Below, piece after piece: positions 14,783 through 23,356 of a DNA stretch of 52,775 nt. The stretch is from positions 1 through 52,775 of the IMG/VR virus record IMGVR_UViG_3300027894_000002; one strand, 5' to 3'. Numbering within the stretch: the stretch's first letter is position 1; every line of letters starts with the position of its first letter. The translations under genes were made by a program, and so were the position numbers. This DNA is from a virus. The notes beneath the pieces are model-generated. The model made no database searches. It was given only the letters and a program-made list of their open reading frames with translations, and was not told the DNA's origin.

Positions 14783-15769
14783 ATGTCCGATCCAGTTGTA
14801 CCTGCTCCTGCCCCGACACCCGCACCAGCGCCGGCTCCTGCACCGGCACCGGCACCGGCTCCTGCACCGGCGCCTGGCGCTCCGACCATTGCCGGCGGCG
14901 GCGAACCAAAGCCGGCTCCCGGCACGGTTCCCGGCAAATGGCCGGAAACGTGGCGGCAGGATCTGGCTGGCGACGACAAGGCCTATCTGAAAACGCTCGA
15001 GCGCTATGATTCGCCGGTCGCGGTCGCCGCGGCGTTGAAGGAATTGCGCGGCAAGGTATCCGCGGGCGAGCTCAAGGCGGTCAGCGAGCCGCCGGAAAAC
15101 GCCACGCCCGAGCAACTGGTCGAATGGAAAAAGGAGCAGGGCCTGCCGGTCAAGCCGGAAGGCTACATCGTCGATCTCAAATTGCCTGAGGGCGTCGTGC
15201 CGGGCGAGGCCGACAAGCCGCTGCTCGATGGCGTCGCCAAGATGGCGTTCGAGAACAATATCCCGCAGGACACCGTCAACAAGTTCGCCAGCTGGTTTTA
15301 CCAGACGCAGGATATGGTCGCCGCGCAACGTGACGAGGACGACGGGAAATTCCACGATGAAGCGCTCGGCGTGCTGGCGCAGGAATGGGGCAAGGAACTC
15401 AAGACAAACCAGAACTATATCGGCAGTCTCGGCGCGGTATTCCCGCAAGGCAACGAGAACGAGGCCGGCGCCTGGGATCGGTTGTTGAGCGCGCGCACCA
15501 TGGACGGCAAGATCGTCGGCGACGATCCGGCGATCCTGCGCGGACTGGTGGCGCTGGCGCGCGAAGCCTTCCCGGCCGCGAGCGTCGTGCCGGCCGGCCA
15601 GCAGAATCCGCCGGTTGCCATTGCCGAGCGCAAGGCCACGCTCGAGGGCATGATGGGCGATCCGCGCAGCGACTATAACCGCGGGCCGAAAGCGGCGGCC
15701 TTGCAAAAGGAATATGCCGAGCTGGTCGACGCCGAGCTCAAGATGCAGAACAAGAGCCGCGCGGCCTAA
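14783..15769 (+). CDS. Capsid scaffolding protein
   Basis: 328 residues. A Pro/Ala repeat near residues 8-31 (alternating A-P) is followed by an acidic, helical body and a Lys/Gln-rich C-terminus (KAAALQKEYAELVDAELKMQNKS), the usual composition of podovirus scaffolds. Scaffold copolymerises with the capsid protein and leaves before packaging. ATG 14783 follows aaggaaaattgtc. The A-P tract comes from a short DNA repeat (ccggcaccggctcctgca-type), which could vary in length by slippage. It lies between portal and capsid genes as expected. Confidence 0.8.
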   Translation: MSDPVVPAPAPTPAPAPAPAPAPAPAPAPAPGAPTIAGGGEPKPAPGTVPGKWPETWRQDLAGDDKAYLKTLERYDSPVAVAAALKELRGKVSAGELKAVSEPPENATPEQLVEWKKEQGLPVKPEGYIVDLKLPEGVVPGEADKPLLDGVAKMAFENNIPQDTVNKFASWFYQTQDMVAAQRDEDDGKFHDEALGVLAQEWGKELKTNQNYIGSLGAVFPQGNENEAGAWDRLLSARTMDGKIVGDDPAILRGLVALAREAFPAASVVPAGQQNPPVAIAERKATLEGMMGDPRSDYNRGPKAAALQKEYAELVDAELKMQNKSRAA

Positions 15770-15770
15770 C

Positions 15771-16199
15771 GTGCGTGTGGTCTATTCCGCGCCGCCGATG
15801 ATCGACGAGATCGACGCGGTGTTCGGTGTCAAAGGCAAGCCGATCATCTTTGCGTGGGGTGACCGGATCTACAATCCGATGGCGGTCGATGTGCGACCGG
15901 AATTACTCGCGCACGAGCGCGTGCATGGTGATCGGCAGAAGCTGTTGCATGTTGATCTGGCGACCGCCGTCGAGATCTGGTGGCGCCGCTATCTGTTTGA
16001 TCGGGACTGGCGCTTGGCCGAAGAGATACCTGCGCACCGCGCGGAATATGACCGGCTGGTGGAGATCCACGGCAACAATCGCAACGTGCGCCGGCAATGC
16101 CTAGCACATGTTGCGCTGAAACTCGCGGCGCCGCTGTACGGCAAGCTGATCACGGTCACCGCCGCCAAGAAAGCAATTCTGGCATCTGAGCCAGTTTAA
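15771..16199 (+). CDS. HExxH-motif protein between scaffold and capsid (candidate metallopeptidase)
   Basis: 142 residues from GTG 15771, one base after the scaffold stop codon. Residues around 46-52 read ELLAHERVHGDRQ, a zincin-type H-E-x-x-H, preceded by a strand-like region and followed by helices with WWRRY and EEIPAHRAEYDRLVE. The glutamate after the motif region could be a third zinc ligand. Location between scaffold and major capsid is where prohead proteases often map, though those are usually serine enzymes. Metallopeptidase activity is inferred from the motif only. Confidence 0.65.
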   Translation: MRVVYSAPPMIDEIDAVFGVKGKPIIFAWGDRIYNPMAVDVRPELLAHERVHGDRQKLLHVDLATAVEIWWRRYLFDRDWRLAEEIPAHRAEYDRLVEIHGNNRNVRRQCLAHVALKLAAPLYGKLITVTAAKKAILASEPV

Positions 16200-16240
16200 G
16201 TTTCGTCCGCGCCTAACCGCGCGGCGATTATCGCAGCGAG

Positions 16241-16345
16241 CGACCGGACACCCCGCCAAAAGCGGCCCCGGTCGTCGGTGCACCTCACCCGCCCATGTGA
16301 CGCCCCGTCGGGCAGCGATTGCGGCCCCGCCGACTTGATCGGCGG
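16241..16345 (+). promoter_or_regulatory. Structured 5' leader before the major capsid gene
   Basis: Two hairpins lie in the 224-bp non-coding gap before the capsid gene. One has an outer stem cgaccgg/ccggtcg (16241-16247 with 16268-16274) and an inner ccgc/gcgg. The other has stem ccgccga/tcggcgg (16327-16333 with 16339-16345). Neither is followed by a T-run, so they are more likely mRNA stability, processing or translation elements than terminators. Significance in such G+C-rich DNA is uncertain. Confidence 0.4.
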
Positions 16346-16423
16346 TCACCCCGCGCCGTCGCTGCGCTGCCGGATACCCGGAACGAAAGGCACAGCAATG
16401 ATGATCCAAAAGGTGATTGCCGA

Positions 16424-17278
16424 ATGGCAACCGACCAAGCCTTACAAATTCAATACCGTAAGGAAGCGATCATGGGGTTCGAGTTCGGCATGTCCGATCT
16501 GCGATCCTCCGTTACGACCGAAGCGGTCATCAAGGGAAACCAAGCGGTCTTCCTTGTAGCTGACTCCGGCGGCGCTTCCGCAACGACCCGCGGTGCCAAT
16601 GGTCTGATCCCGGCGCGTGCCGACGATCTCAACCAGTACACCGCGACCCTCGCCGAATGGCACGACCTGGTGCGTCGCACCAGTTTCAACCTCTTCACCT
16701 CGCAGGGTGATGGCAAGAGGATCATGCAGGCCACCACCCGCAAGGTGATGAACCGCAAGATCGATCTCGACATTATCTCCGCGCTGGTGAACGGCACCAA
16801 CCACACCAACACGACCGGCGCCGGCGTTACCGCCAGTCTCAACCTGGTGACCAAGGCGCTGACGATCCTTGGCAATAACCAGGTGCCGGCGGAAGAGGAA
16901 GATAATATGTTCTTCCTCGCCACGTATGCGTTCCGCGCCTACCTGATGCAGATCCCCGAATTCACCAAAGGCGGGGAATACGTCGATGTGAAGCCGCTGG
17001 TCGGCCCGCAACGGCGTTTCTATCGTTGGGCGGGTTTCAACTGGATCTTCTCGCCGCTGGTGACCGGCGTGGCGACCAACAACGAAACTTGCGTGGCCTT
17101 CCATCGCGATGCGATCGGCCATGCCGTGAACACTGGCGAAATGCAGGCCCTCGCCGGCTATCACGAAGAGCAAGACTATTCTTGGGCACGCACCACCTGC
17201 TTCATGGGTTCGCAGCTGCTGCAGAACAAGGGCGTTGTCCTTGTCCCGCACGACGGCTCGGCCTTTGCAGCGGTTTAA
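16424..17278 (+). CDS. Major capsid protein
   Basis: 284 residues. The N-terminal region FRSSVTTEAVIKG-type sequence (here LRSSVTTEAVIKGNQAVF) with VADSGGASATTRGANGLIP and a later ASLNLVTKALTILG matches HK97-fold capsid proteins seen in podoviruses of alphaproteobacteria. The C-terminus ends RTTCFMGSQLLQNKGVVLV. ATG 16424 has aaaggtgatt upstream at good spacing and gives the MATDQALQIQYRKEA start expected for the family; a longer frame upstream is discarded. It follows the scaffold and is followed by the head-fibre-like gene and a terminator. Confidence 0.85.
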   Translation: MATDQALQIQYRKEAIMGFEFGMSDLRSSVTTEAVIKGNQAVFLVADSGGASATTRGANGLIPARADDLNQYTATLAEWHDLVRRTSFNLFTSQGDGKRIMQATTRKVMNRKIDLDIISALVNGTNHTNTTGAGVTASLNLVTKALTILGNNQVPAEEEDNMFFLATYAFRAYLMQIPEFTKGGEYVDVKPLVGPQRRFYRWAGFNWIFSPLVTGVATNNETCVAFHRDAIGHAVNTGEMQALAGYHEEQDYSWARTTCFMGSQLLQNKGVVLVPHDGSAFAAV

Positions 17279-17293
17279 GGGAGGGATCTGATC

Positions 17294-18631
17294 ATGTCTT
17301 ATACGACCTCAACCCTCTCCATCATCGACCAGGATATCGAGGGCGGCCAGAAGGAATTTTGGTACCGCACCGCAGACACCATCCAGCAGGTGCTGGCGAC
17401 GGGCTACTTTACCGACGCCTTGCAAAAACGGATGGGGATCGGCGACCTGGTCTTTGTGCTGTCGGGTACGCCTGCTACCGCCACCCTCACGGAAGGCGCA
17501 GCGGTGTTCCCGAATACGGTCGGCCTCGGCGGCGACTTCGCCTCGGCGCCGACCTTGCAACCCTGCATCGTGAGTTCGATCAGTGCCGGCGCGGCGATGG
17601 TTGTCCCGTGTCTGAGCATTCCGACCGATCTTGCGGACTTCCCGCGCAACCTGATCGATGGCGGCGACTTCACCGTCAATCCCTGGCAGCGCGGTACTGC
17701 GATCAACGCGATCGCCAACACCCTGACCTATACCGCAGATCGTTTCTTCGCGATCTCCGGCGCGTCGGCCTCGGTGCAGGTGTCGAAACAGGCTAACACT
17801 GACGTTGCAGGCTTTAGCCAAGCCCTGCAGCTGCAGCGGTCCTCGACCGACACCCATACCAGCGGCATCACGCTCGGCCAGGTGTTCGAGACGATCGATT
17901 CCGTGCGGGCCCAAGGTCTGCCGGTGACGCTGTCGTTCTGGGCCAAGGCAGGTGCGAACTTTGCCGCCGGCTCGAACGGTCAGATCACCGCGATGGTGTC
18001 CGGCGGTACCGGCACGGATGACTCGGCTGCCAACCTGGTGGCCGGATCATGGACGACGCAGGCGAGCGTGATCTCGTCGGCACAAGCGATCACCGCGACG
18101 ATGACGCGCTACTCGTTCACGGGCACCGTGCCCGCGACGATGACGCAGCTCGGCGTGATGCTCGCCTACACGCCGGCGGCTGGTACCACGGCCGGTGCGA
18201 ATGAGTGGGTGCAATTTATGGGTGTCCAGCTCGAAGTGGGGGCGCGAGCCACCAATTACGAGCACCAGGATGCTCAGATCGCACTCGAGATCGCGCAGCG
18301 GTACTACTACCAGCTGAACGAAGGGACGACTGGCCAGATCGGCGGCGTCGGCTCGGCGTTCACGGCCTCGACCGGCCAGATCATGATTCCGTTGCCAGTG
18401 CAAATGCGCATTGCGCCGACGGTCACGGTCTCGATCGGCGGTTTCCGTCTGTCGGACGGTGCCGGCACCGGACACTTGATCTCGTCGGCAGGCTCGGCAG
18501 CGACGACGCACAGCGTCAACGCGGTCGGCTTGAACTTGACGGCGGCGGCGACGCTGACCGCCGGCCAGACGGCGTTGCTCGTGGGTCAGACCACGAACAA
18601 CGGCAAGATCCAGGTGAGTGCCGAATACTAA
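17294..18631 (+). CDS. Head-fibre-like protein with a fibre-tip C-terminal domain
   Basis: 445 residues. The first ~100 residues (DIEGGQKEFWYRTADTIQQV, then a hydrophobic, Gly-rich region) resemble a small capsid-associated protein often encoded directly after the capsid gene. From about residue 118 a second module starts with NLIDGGDFTVNPWQRG and ADRFF, continues as a beta-rich carbohydrate-binding-like domain, and includes GVQLEVG...T-N-Y-E-H. A related module (NLLINPYGRLNQRA, DRW) is found in the tail fibre at 35356-38637. A head fibre used for adsorption is inferred. A strong terminator follows. Confidence 0.7.
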   Translation: MSYTTSTLSIIDQDIEGGQKEFWYRTADTIQQVLATGYFTDALQKRMGIGDLVFVLSGTPATATLTEGAAVFPNTVGLGGDFASAPTLQPCIVSSISAGAAMVVPCLSIPTDLADFPRNLIDGGDFTVNPWQRGTAINAIANTLTYTADRFFAISGASASVQVSKQANTDVAGFSQALQLQRSSTDTHTSGITLGQVFETIDSVRAQGLPVTLSFWAKAGANFAAGSNGQITAMVSGGTGTDDSAANLVAGSWTTQASVISSAQAITATMTRYSFTGTVPATMTQLGVMLAYTPAAGTTAGANEWVQFMGVQLEVGARATNYEHQDAQIALEIAQRYYYQLNEGTTGQIGGVGSAFTASTGQIMIPLPVQMRIAPTVTVSIGGFRLSDGAGTGHLISSAGSAATTHSVNAVGLNLTAAATLTAGQTALLVGQTTNNGKIQVSAEY

Positions 18632-18653
18632 CGGCCCAGGCTTGTGGCGTGTT

Positions 18654-18686
18654 GCCCCGCCGTCTATCCCGGGCGGCGGGGCTTTT
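18654..18686 (+). terminator. Intrinsic terminator after the capsid genes
   Basis: gccccgccg / cggcggggc forms a 9-bp G+C-rich stem around an 11-base loop, followed by TTTT. It is placed just after the capsid/head-fibre genes, comparable to T-phi after gene 10 in T7, and would make capsid transcripts more abundant than downstream tail transcripts. Confidence 0.88.
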
Positions 18687-18704
18687 CCCTTTACGAGGAA
18701 TTCA

Positions 18705-20012
18705 ATGGACGTTGCACACGAGTCCGCGCAGCTTGCGAATTTTCTCAATAACATCGGCGTCAGTCTCTGCCAGGAAGGCAAGCTCGCCGCTGGCATCGCG
18801 GCGATGCGCCGTTCGGTCAATGTCAATCCGCACAATCCGGTCTGGCGGTTGAATCTCGCCGCCTATCTGGCGATGGATTGCGACGTGCATGCGGCCGCGG
18901 CGATCGCGGAAAAGGCAATCGAAGAGGATCCGACGCTCAAGCTCGGCTGGGACGTGCTCGGGCTGCATGCGACGATCCTTGGCGATCACGACAAGGCGAT
19001 CAAGTGTTATGAGCGCGCGGCAGCCCTCGGCGCCGTCGGCGCGCCACAAAGCGCGTTCGATGCGACCTGCGCCCGCCTGCGCGCCGGCATGTTCGCCGAA
19101 GGCTGGCGCGGCTTTGAAGGCCGCGGCGCGTTGCGCCCGTCGTTTACGCCGTCCCCCTTGCCGCGCTGGAATGGCGCGGCCAAAGGTCATGTTTATGTGT
19201 GGGCCGAGGAAGGCGTCGGCGACAAGATCCAGTTTGCGCGGTTCCTGCCGTGGGTAAAGGAAACTGCCGGACAGGTGACCTTTGCCACGGATCCGTCGAC
19301 GTTAAGCCTGTTTTGGGGCTACACGCGCGGCCAGATCAATGTCATCGAGGGGGCCGCGGCAGCGCCCGAGGGCTGCGATTACCAGATCGGCATCGCCAGT
19401 CTGCCCGGCCTCTACGGTGTCGATCTCGATCGTCTGCCGCCGGACCCGGGCCTGCTAACTTATTCGGACGTCAATGGCCGGATTGAGGCCAGCGGCTTGC
19501 GCGTCGGCATCGTATGGGCCGGCAACGCCAAGCACCCGAACGACAGGTGGCGCTCGCTGCCGTTCGAGCTGCTGCTTGAGCTCGCCAGTGACCCGCGCAC
19601 GGATCTATTCAGCCTGCAATGCGGGCCGCGCGCTGGCGACATTGCCGCCGCGCGGGCGCAGCGGCTGGTGACGGACCTGTCGGGCTTGATCGAGTTCGAC
19701 TGGTCGCAATGCGCCAGCCTGATCAAGTCGCAGATCGACCTGCTGGTGACGGCTGACACGGGCGTCGCGCACGTCGCAGCCGCGCTCAACGTGCCGACGT
19801 TTGTGCTGCTGTCGCGGCATTCCGACTGGCGCTGGCTTTGGGATCGCGACGATAGTCCTTGGTATCCGTCGATCCGGCTGTTCCGCCAGGACAAGTTCGG
19901 CGACTGGAAACCCGTGGTGGCGCGCGTGCGTGCGCTGATCGCCGAGATCCATCGCAATCGAGTGTTGTTGCAAGCGGCCTCGCGTAATGCGGTCCAGGCA
20001 GAAATCCTATGA
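18705..20012 (+). CDS. TPR-containing glycosyltransferase (GT9/GT41-like)
   Basis: 435 residues. TPR-like helical repeats occupy about 1-130 (NNIGVSLCQEGKLAAGIAAM and LNLAAYLAMDCDVHAAAAI). A GT-B-type transferase domain follows, with VWAEEGVGDKIQFARFLP near 165-180 and the donor-site region LLVTADTGVAHVAAALNVP near 345-365, including the T-x-H/A-G core of heptosyltransferase-like enzymes. ATG 18705 follows gaggaattc. It opens a coupled three-gene cassette. Substrate unknown; because it lies inside the virion operon, the acceptor may be a capsid or fibre protein. Confidence 0.85.
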   Translation: MDVAHESAQLANFLNNIGVSLCQEGKLAAGIAAMRRSVNVNPHNPVWRLNLAAYLAMDCDVHAAAAIAEKAIEEDPTLKLGWDVLGLHATILGDHDKAIKCYERAAALGAVGAPQSAFDATCARLRAGMFAEGWRGFEGRGALRPSFTPSPLPRWNGAAKGHVYVWAEEGVGDKIQFARFLPWVKETAGQVTFATDPSTLSLFWGYTRGQINVIEGAAAAPEGCDYQIGIASLPGLYGVDLDRLPPDPGLLTYSDVNGRIEASGLRVGIVWAGNAKHPNDRWRSLPFELLLELASDPRTDLFSLQCGPRAGDIAAARAQRLVTDLSGLIEFDWSQCASLIKSQIDLLVTADTGVAHVAAALNVPTFVLLSRHSDWRWLWDRDDSPWYPSIRLFRQDKFGDWKPVVARVRALIAEIHRNRVLLQAASRNAVQAEIL

Positions 20013-20929
20013 ACCCGACCAAAATCCGCCTCAATGGCGCGACCGCACCGCTGACCTTCCAGATGCTGCTGGAAGGCGGCGTCGTTACCGACGACCAGAT
20101 TGGCGCTTATCTCAGGGCCGGTTCACCCTACGAGCCGGAAGTGACGGCCTTGTTTTGCCGGTTGCTGCGGCCTGGCGATACCGTGATCGACGTCGGCGCT
20201 AATGTCGGGTGGTTCACGATGCTGGCCGCGGCGCTGGTCGGGCCGCAAGGCCGCGTCGTGGCGTTCGAGCCCGGCCCGGATAACGTCGTCAAGCTCAAGC
20301 GCAACATCATCGTCAACGGCTTTGAGAATGTTGCCGTGGTGGCGCAGCCGGCCGGCGATCAGCTTGGTCCGGTGACCTTCCACCTTAATGCCGATGGCAA
20401 TGGTGGTCATTCGCTGTGGGATCCGGCTGAGTTTCCGGGCAATGAAAAGTCGCGCGCTAATCCGCGCTCTATCGAGATCGAAGCGACCACGCTCGATCAA
20501 TGCGTGGCGACGGCTGCGCTGCAGCCGCGTTTGATCAAGCTTGACACTGAGGGCAACGAGCAGCGCGTGCTTGAGGGTGCCCGTGAACTGCTGGCGCAAA
20601 GTTTTCCGCCGTTCGTGATCGCCGAGATGCACGAGTTCGGCCTCGCCAAGATGGGCGACAGTCAGGCGACGCTGCGTGGCACCATGGATGCACTCGGCTA
20701 TTCAACCTTTCTGGTCTTCGCTGACGGCTCCTTGCCCGTGCTGATCCCGCCGGCGACCGTGATCAGGTCTGAGTTGATCCTCAATCTGTTGTTTTCGACG
20801 CCCAAGGACGTCGGCCAGGCCTGGCCGCAATTCGATTTGTCGCCGCAAGCAGCGGCGACCGGCCGACCGCTGCATGGCTATCTCGCCGGCGAAGCGATGC
20901 GGCGCGCACGGCAGGGCGCTGCCAAATGA
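20009..20929 (+). CDS. FkbM-family SAM-dependent methyltransferase
   Basis: 306 residues. SAM-binding motif I VIDVGANVGWFT lies at about 58-69, followed by VVAFEPGPDNVVKLKRN, IKLDTEGNEQRVLEGA and VIAEMHEF, the FkbM family signature. These enzymes O-methylate sugars or small glycan-like substrates. Overlaps of ATGA on both sides couple it to the two glycosyltransferases, suggesting that it methylates a sugar added by them. The N-terminal 40 residues are unassigned. Confidence 0.9.
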   Translation: MNPTKIRLNGATAPLTFQMLLEGGVVTDDQIGAYLRAGSPYEPEVTALFCRLLRPGDTVIDVGANVGWFTMLAAALVGPQGRVVAFEPGPDNVVKLKRNIIVNGFENVAVVAQPAGDQLGPVTFHLNADGNGGHSLWDPAEFPGNEKSRANPRSIEIEATTLDQCVATAALQPRLIKLDTEGNEQRVLEGARELLAQSFPPFVIAEMHEFGLAKMGDSQATLRGTMDALGYSTFLVFADGSLPVLIPPATVIRSELILNLLFSTPKDVGQAWPQFDLSPQAAATGRPLHGYLAGEAMRRARQGAAK

Positions 20930-21966
20930 AACTGGCGTTTGATTGGGGCGTTTCGTCCTATTACGGCTGGGGAGTCTACGGGCTCAACCTGGCGCTCGAA
21001 CTCGCCGACTCGCCGGTCGAAGCGCTGACCACGCAAGTCGTCGATCGCAAACGGCTGGGCATTGACGCGCTGCGGCTCAAGGCGATCGAGCCTTTTCTCA
21101 AACGCTCGGCGTTGGCGCCGATCGCGGATCTATCCGACGTGCTCATGTTGCATGCCCTTGGTAACGATGTGTTGCCGGAAAGCACGGCGAAGGTTGGCGT
21201 AATTTTCTTCGAGGAAATGCTGACGTCACAAGCCGTCGAACGCGCCAAGCGCTATGATCTGATCGTTACCGGCTCGTCGTGGAATGAGGATGTGCTGCGC
21301 CGTCACGGCATCGACCAGGTCAAGACGGTGTTGCAGGGCGTCGATCCGACGTTGTTTCATCCGGCGCCGCGTTGCGACCTGTTCGATGATCGCTTTGTGA
21401 TTTTCTCGGGCGGCAAGGCCGAGCCGCGCAAAGGCCAGGATCTGGTCGTCAAGGCGTTCCGGCGCTTTGCCGCGCGCCATTCCGATGCGCTGCTGGTGAC
21501 CGCTTGGCACTCGCCCTGGCCGGCGCTCGCGGCCGGCATGGATCTGGATCTGTCCGAATGCACCGATCAGGTGATCGACGTTGGCGCGGTCCCGAATACG
21601 CAAATGGCGCAGGTCTATCGCGAATGCAATGTCGCGCTGTTCCCCAATCGTGCTGAGGGCGGCACCAATTTGGTTGCGATGGAATGCCTGGCGTGCGGCG
21701 TGCCGAGCATCCTGTCGGCTAATACCGGCCATCGCGATTTGCTCGCGTTGCCCGGCGTCCATGCGATTGGTGAGCGCGAAAGCGATTATTGGTGCGGATG
21801 GGGAGAATGTGACGTCGACGAGATCGTCGCCGCGCTCGAACTTGCCTATCAAAAAAACTGGCAGCCAACGTCTTCGGCGGTGTTTCCGTTGACCTGGCGA
21901 CGCACGGTTGCCGAACTTCTTGAAGCCGTCGCGCCGTATCAACCGGCAAAGTCCATCGCGGCCTGA
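20926..21966 (+). CDS. GT-B glycosyltransferase (GT4-like)
   Basis: 346 residues. Rossmann-type N-terminal half with YYGWGVYGLNLALEL; central LQGVDPTLFHPAP; C-terminal half with FVIFSGGKAEPRKGQDLVVKAF (family strand and K) and NRAEGGTNLVAMECLACGVP at about 241-260, the nucleotide-sugar binding E-rich motif. Third member of the coupled cassette. It ends with AKSIAA at 21966, and a new ribosome binding site (aaaggtgat) begins the next gene, so the cassette is a discrete insertion between head and tail genes. Confidence 0.88.
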   Translation: MKLAFDWGVSSYYGWGVYGLNLALELADSPVEALTTQVVDRKRLGIDALRLKAIEPFLKRSALAPIADLSDVLMLHALGNDVLPESTAKVGVIFFEEMLTSQAVERAKRYDLIVTGSSWNEDVLRRHGIDQVKTVLQGVDPTLFHPAPRCDLFDDRFVIFSGGKAEPRKGQDLVVKAFRRFAARHSDALLVTAWHSPWPALAAGMDLDLSECTDQVIDVGAVPNTQMAQVYRECNVALFPNRAEGGTNLVAMECLACGVPSILSANTGHRDLLALPGVHAIGERESDYWCGWGECDVDEIVAALELAYQKNWQPTSSAVFPLTWRRTVAELLEAVAPYQPAKSIAA

Positions 21967-21994
21967 ACTGCCGCACAACCTTGAAAGGTGATCT

Positions 21995-22516
21995 ATGAGT
22001 GAAGCGAAAACTGAGGCACGGCCTGCCGATCCGAAAACCGACAAGCAGCCCGGAATGACTGGCGTTGGCGCAGCGGCGCCGGTCAAGGTTGCGCCACTGG
22101 CCGCTGATCGCTGGCAGCTCGGCGAATTCCTCAACGCGCGCCATGCCGTCTGCCTGCCGGCCGCCACGCCGTTCGACAACGTCCTGCGCCCGGAATTTTG
22201 GGCCAACATCGTGCGGCTCAAACCCGACGATATCATCGAGGTGCGCACCGAAGACCGCAAGTTCTATGCCGAGCTGATCGTGTTGGCGCGCGGCCGCAAT
22301 TGGGCGACCGTCGCCGTGATCCGCGAGCCGATCGAGTTGAAGGCCGCCGCGCTGCCGCCATCGCAGACCTCGGCCTATAAGGTCGAATATGCCGGCAGCC
22401 ACGCGCAATGGCGGGTGGTGCGCAATTCCGACAATGCCGTGGTGCGCGACAAGATCCCGACCGAGGATGCCGCGGTGCTGTGGGTCAAGAACACCGAACG
22501 CGCGCAGGCGGCGTAA
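21995..22516 (+). CDS. Hypothetical tail-region protein (173 aa)
   Basis: 173 residues. An unstructured, Pro/Lys/Ala-rich N-terminus (residues 1-35) leads to a beta-rich body with WANIVRLKPDDIIEVRTED, an RNA-binding-like or small barrel pattern, and a C-terminal W-x-V-V-R segment. A structural or assembly role is likely from context immediately before the tail tube gene. No family recognised. Confidence 0.6.
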   Translation: MSEAKTEARPADPKTDKQPGMTGVGAAAPVKVAPLAADRWQLGEFLNARHAVCLPAATPFDNVLRPEFWANIVRLKPDDIIEVRTEDRKFYAELIVLARGRNWATVAVIREPIELKAAALPPSQTSAYKVEYAGSHAQWRVVRNSDNAVVRDKIPTEDAAVLWVKNTERAQAA

Positions 22517-22523
22517 GGCCGCC

Positions 22524-22703
22524 ATGCCACTCAAGGCCGGCAAGAGCAAGCAGACTTTCGTCGGCGATATTCGCGAGTTGATGCACGCCTATGCGGCGAC
22601 CGGCCGCATTGGCAATTCACGGCCAGCGAACAAGGCGAAGGCGGACAAGCAGGCCGTTGCCATCGCTTACCGCAAACGCAGAACGATCGGACACGGGCGA
22701 TGA
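22524..22703 (+). CDS. Small basic conserved phage protein (59 aa)
   Basis: 59 residues beginning MPLKAGKSKQTF with IRELMHAY and a Lys/Ala-rich tail ending RRTIGHGR. MPLKxGKS-type proteins (DUF6496-like) are common before tail genes in alphaproteobacterial podoviruses, function unknown. The TIGHG ending is shared with the small protein at 7733-7897. ATGA overlap with the tail tube gene downstream. Confidence 0.7.
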   Translation: MPLKAGKSKQTFVGDIRELMHAYAATGRIGNSRPANKAKADKQAVAIAYRKRRTIGHGR

Positions 22704-23356
22704 CCGACAGGCTGACCCTCTACAATCTGGCGCTCGGTCATCTGCGCGAAGGCAAGATTGCCTCGCTCAGTGAAAACCGCGAGCCGCGTCGCGTGCTCGA
22801 CGACTATTGGGACAACAATCTGGCCTATTGTCTCGAGCGCAAGCTATGGAATTTTGCCAAACGCGCGGTCGCGATCGATGCCTCGACCACGGTCACGCCG
22901 GGCTTTGGTTACAAATACGCTTTCAAGATCCCGGCCGACTGGATCCGCACCGTCGTCGTGTCCGGCGAACAGACCTGCCAGCAGCCATTGCTGCGGTATA
23001 TCGAAGAGACTGGCTATTGGTACGCCGACATGACGCCGCTTTATGTCATCTACACCTCGAGAGATCCGCTCTACGGGCTCAATCTCGGTGAGTGGCCGGC
23101 CTCGATGGAAGCCTATGTCGCGTTGCGGCTGGCTTGCGAGAGTTGCGGCCGCATTACCAATTCGACCGAGCTGCTCAAGGGCGAGGAAGGCCTCTTAAAG
23201 CGCTCGGACAAGGCCTACAAGGTCGCGATCGCCAATTGCACCATGAACGATCCCCCGGCCTATCTGCCGCTCGGCACCTGGGCCAAATCGCGCCGCGGCA
23301 ACATGACCCGCATCGGTGGCGGCGGTGACAATCCGGGTGGGAGTCTGCTCGGGTGA
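22700..23356 (+). CDS. Tail tubular protein A, T7 gp11-like
   Basis: 218 residues against 196 in T7. Typical features are LTLYNLALGHLREGKIASL at residue 5-23, the R-R-V-L-D-D-Y-W-D-N helix, the E-R-K-L-W-N-F-A-K-R hydrophobic patch and the FKIPADWIR segment. gp11 forms the dodecameric ring that joins the connector to the nozzle gp12. The gp12-like gene follows after one small gene, in the T7 order. Coupled to both neighbours. Confidence 0.9.
   Translation: MTDRLTLYNLALGHLREGKIASLSENREPRRVLDDYWDNNLAYCLERKLWNFAKRAVAIDASTTVTPGFGYKYAFKIPADWIRTVVVSGEQTCQQPLLRYIEETGYWYADMTPLYVIYTSRDPLYGLNLGEWPASMEAYVALRLACESCGRITNSTELLKGEEGLLKRSDKAYKVAIANCTMNDPPAYLPLGTWAKSRRGNMTRIGGGGDNPGGSLLG

Noticed and set aside
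14803-14880. Tandem repeat or CRISPR-like element at the start of the scaffold gene
   Set aside because: It is the codon-level repeat of an alternating Ala-Pro tract within a confident coding sequence.
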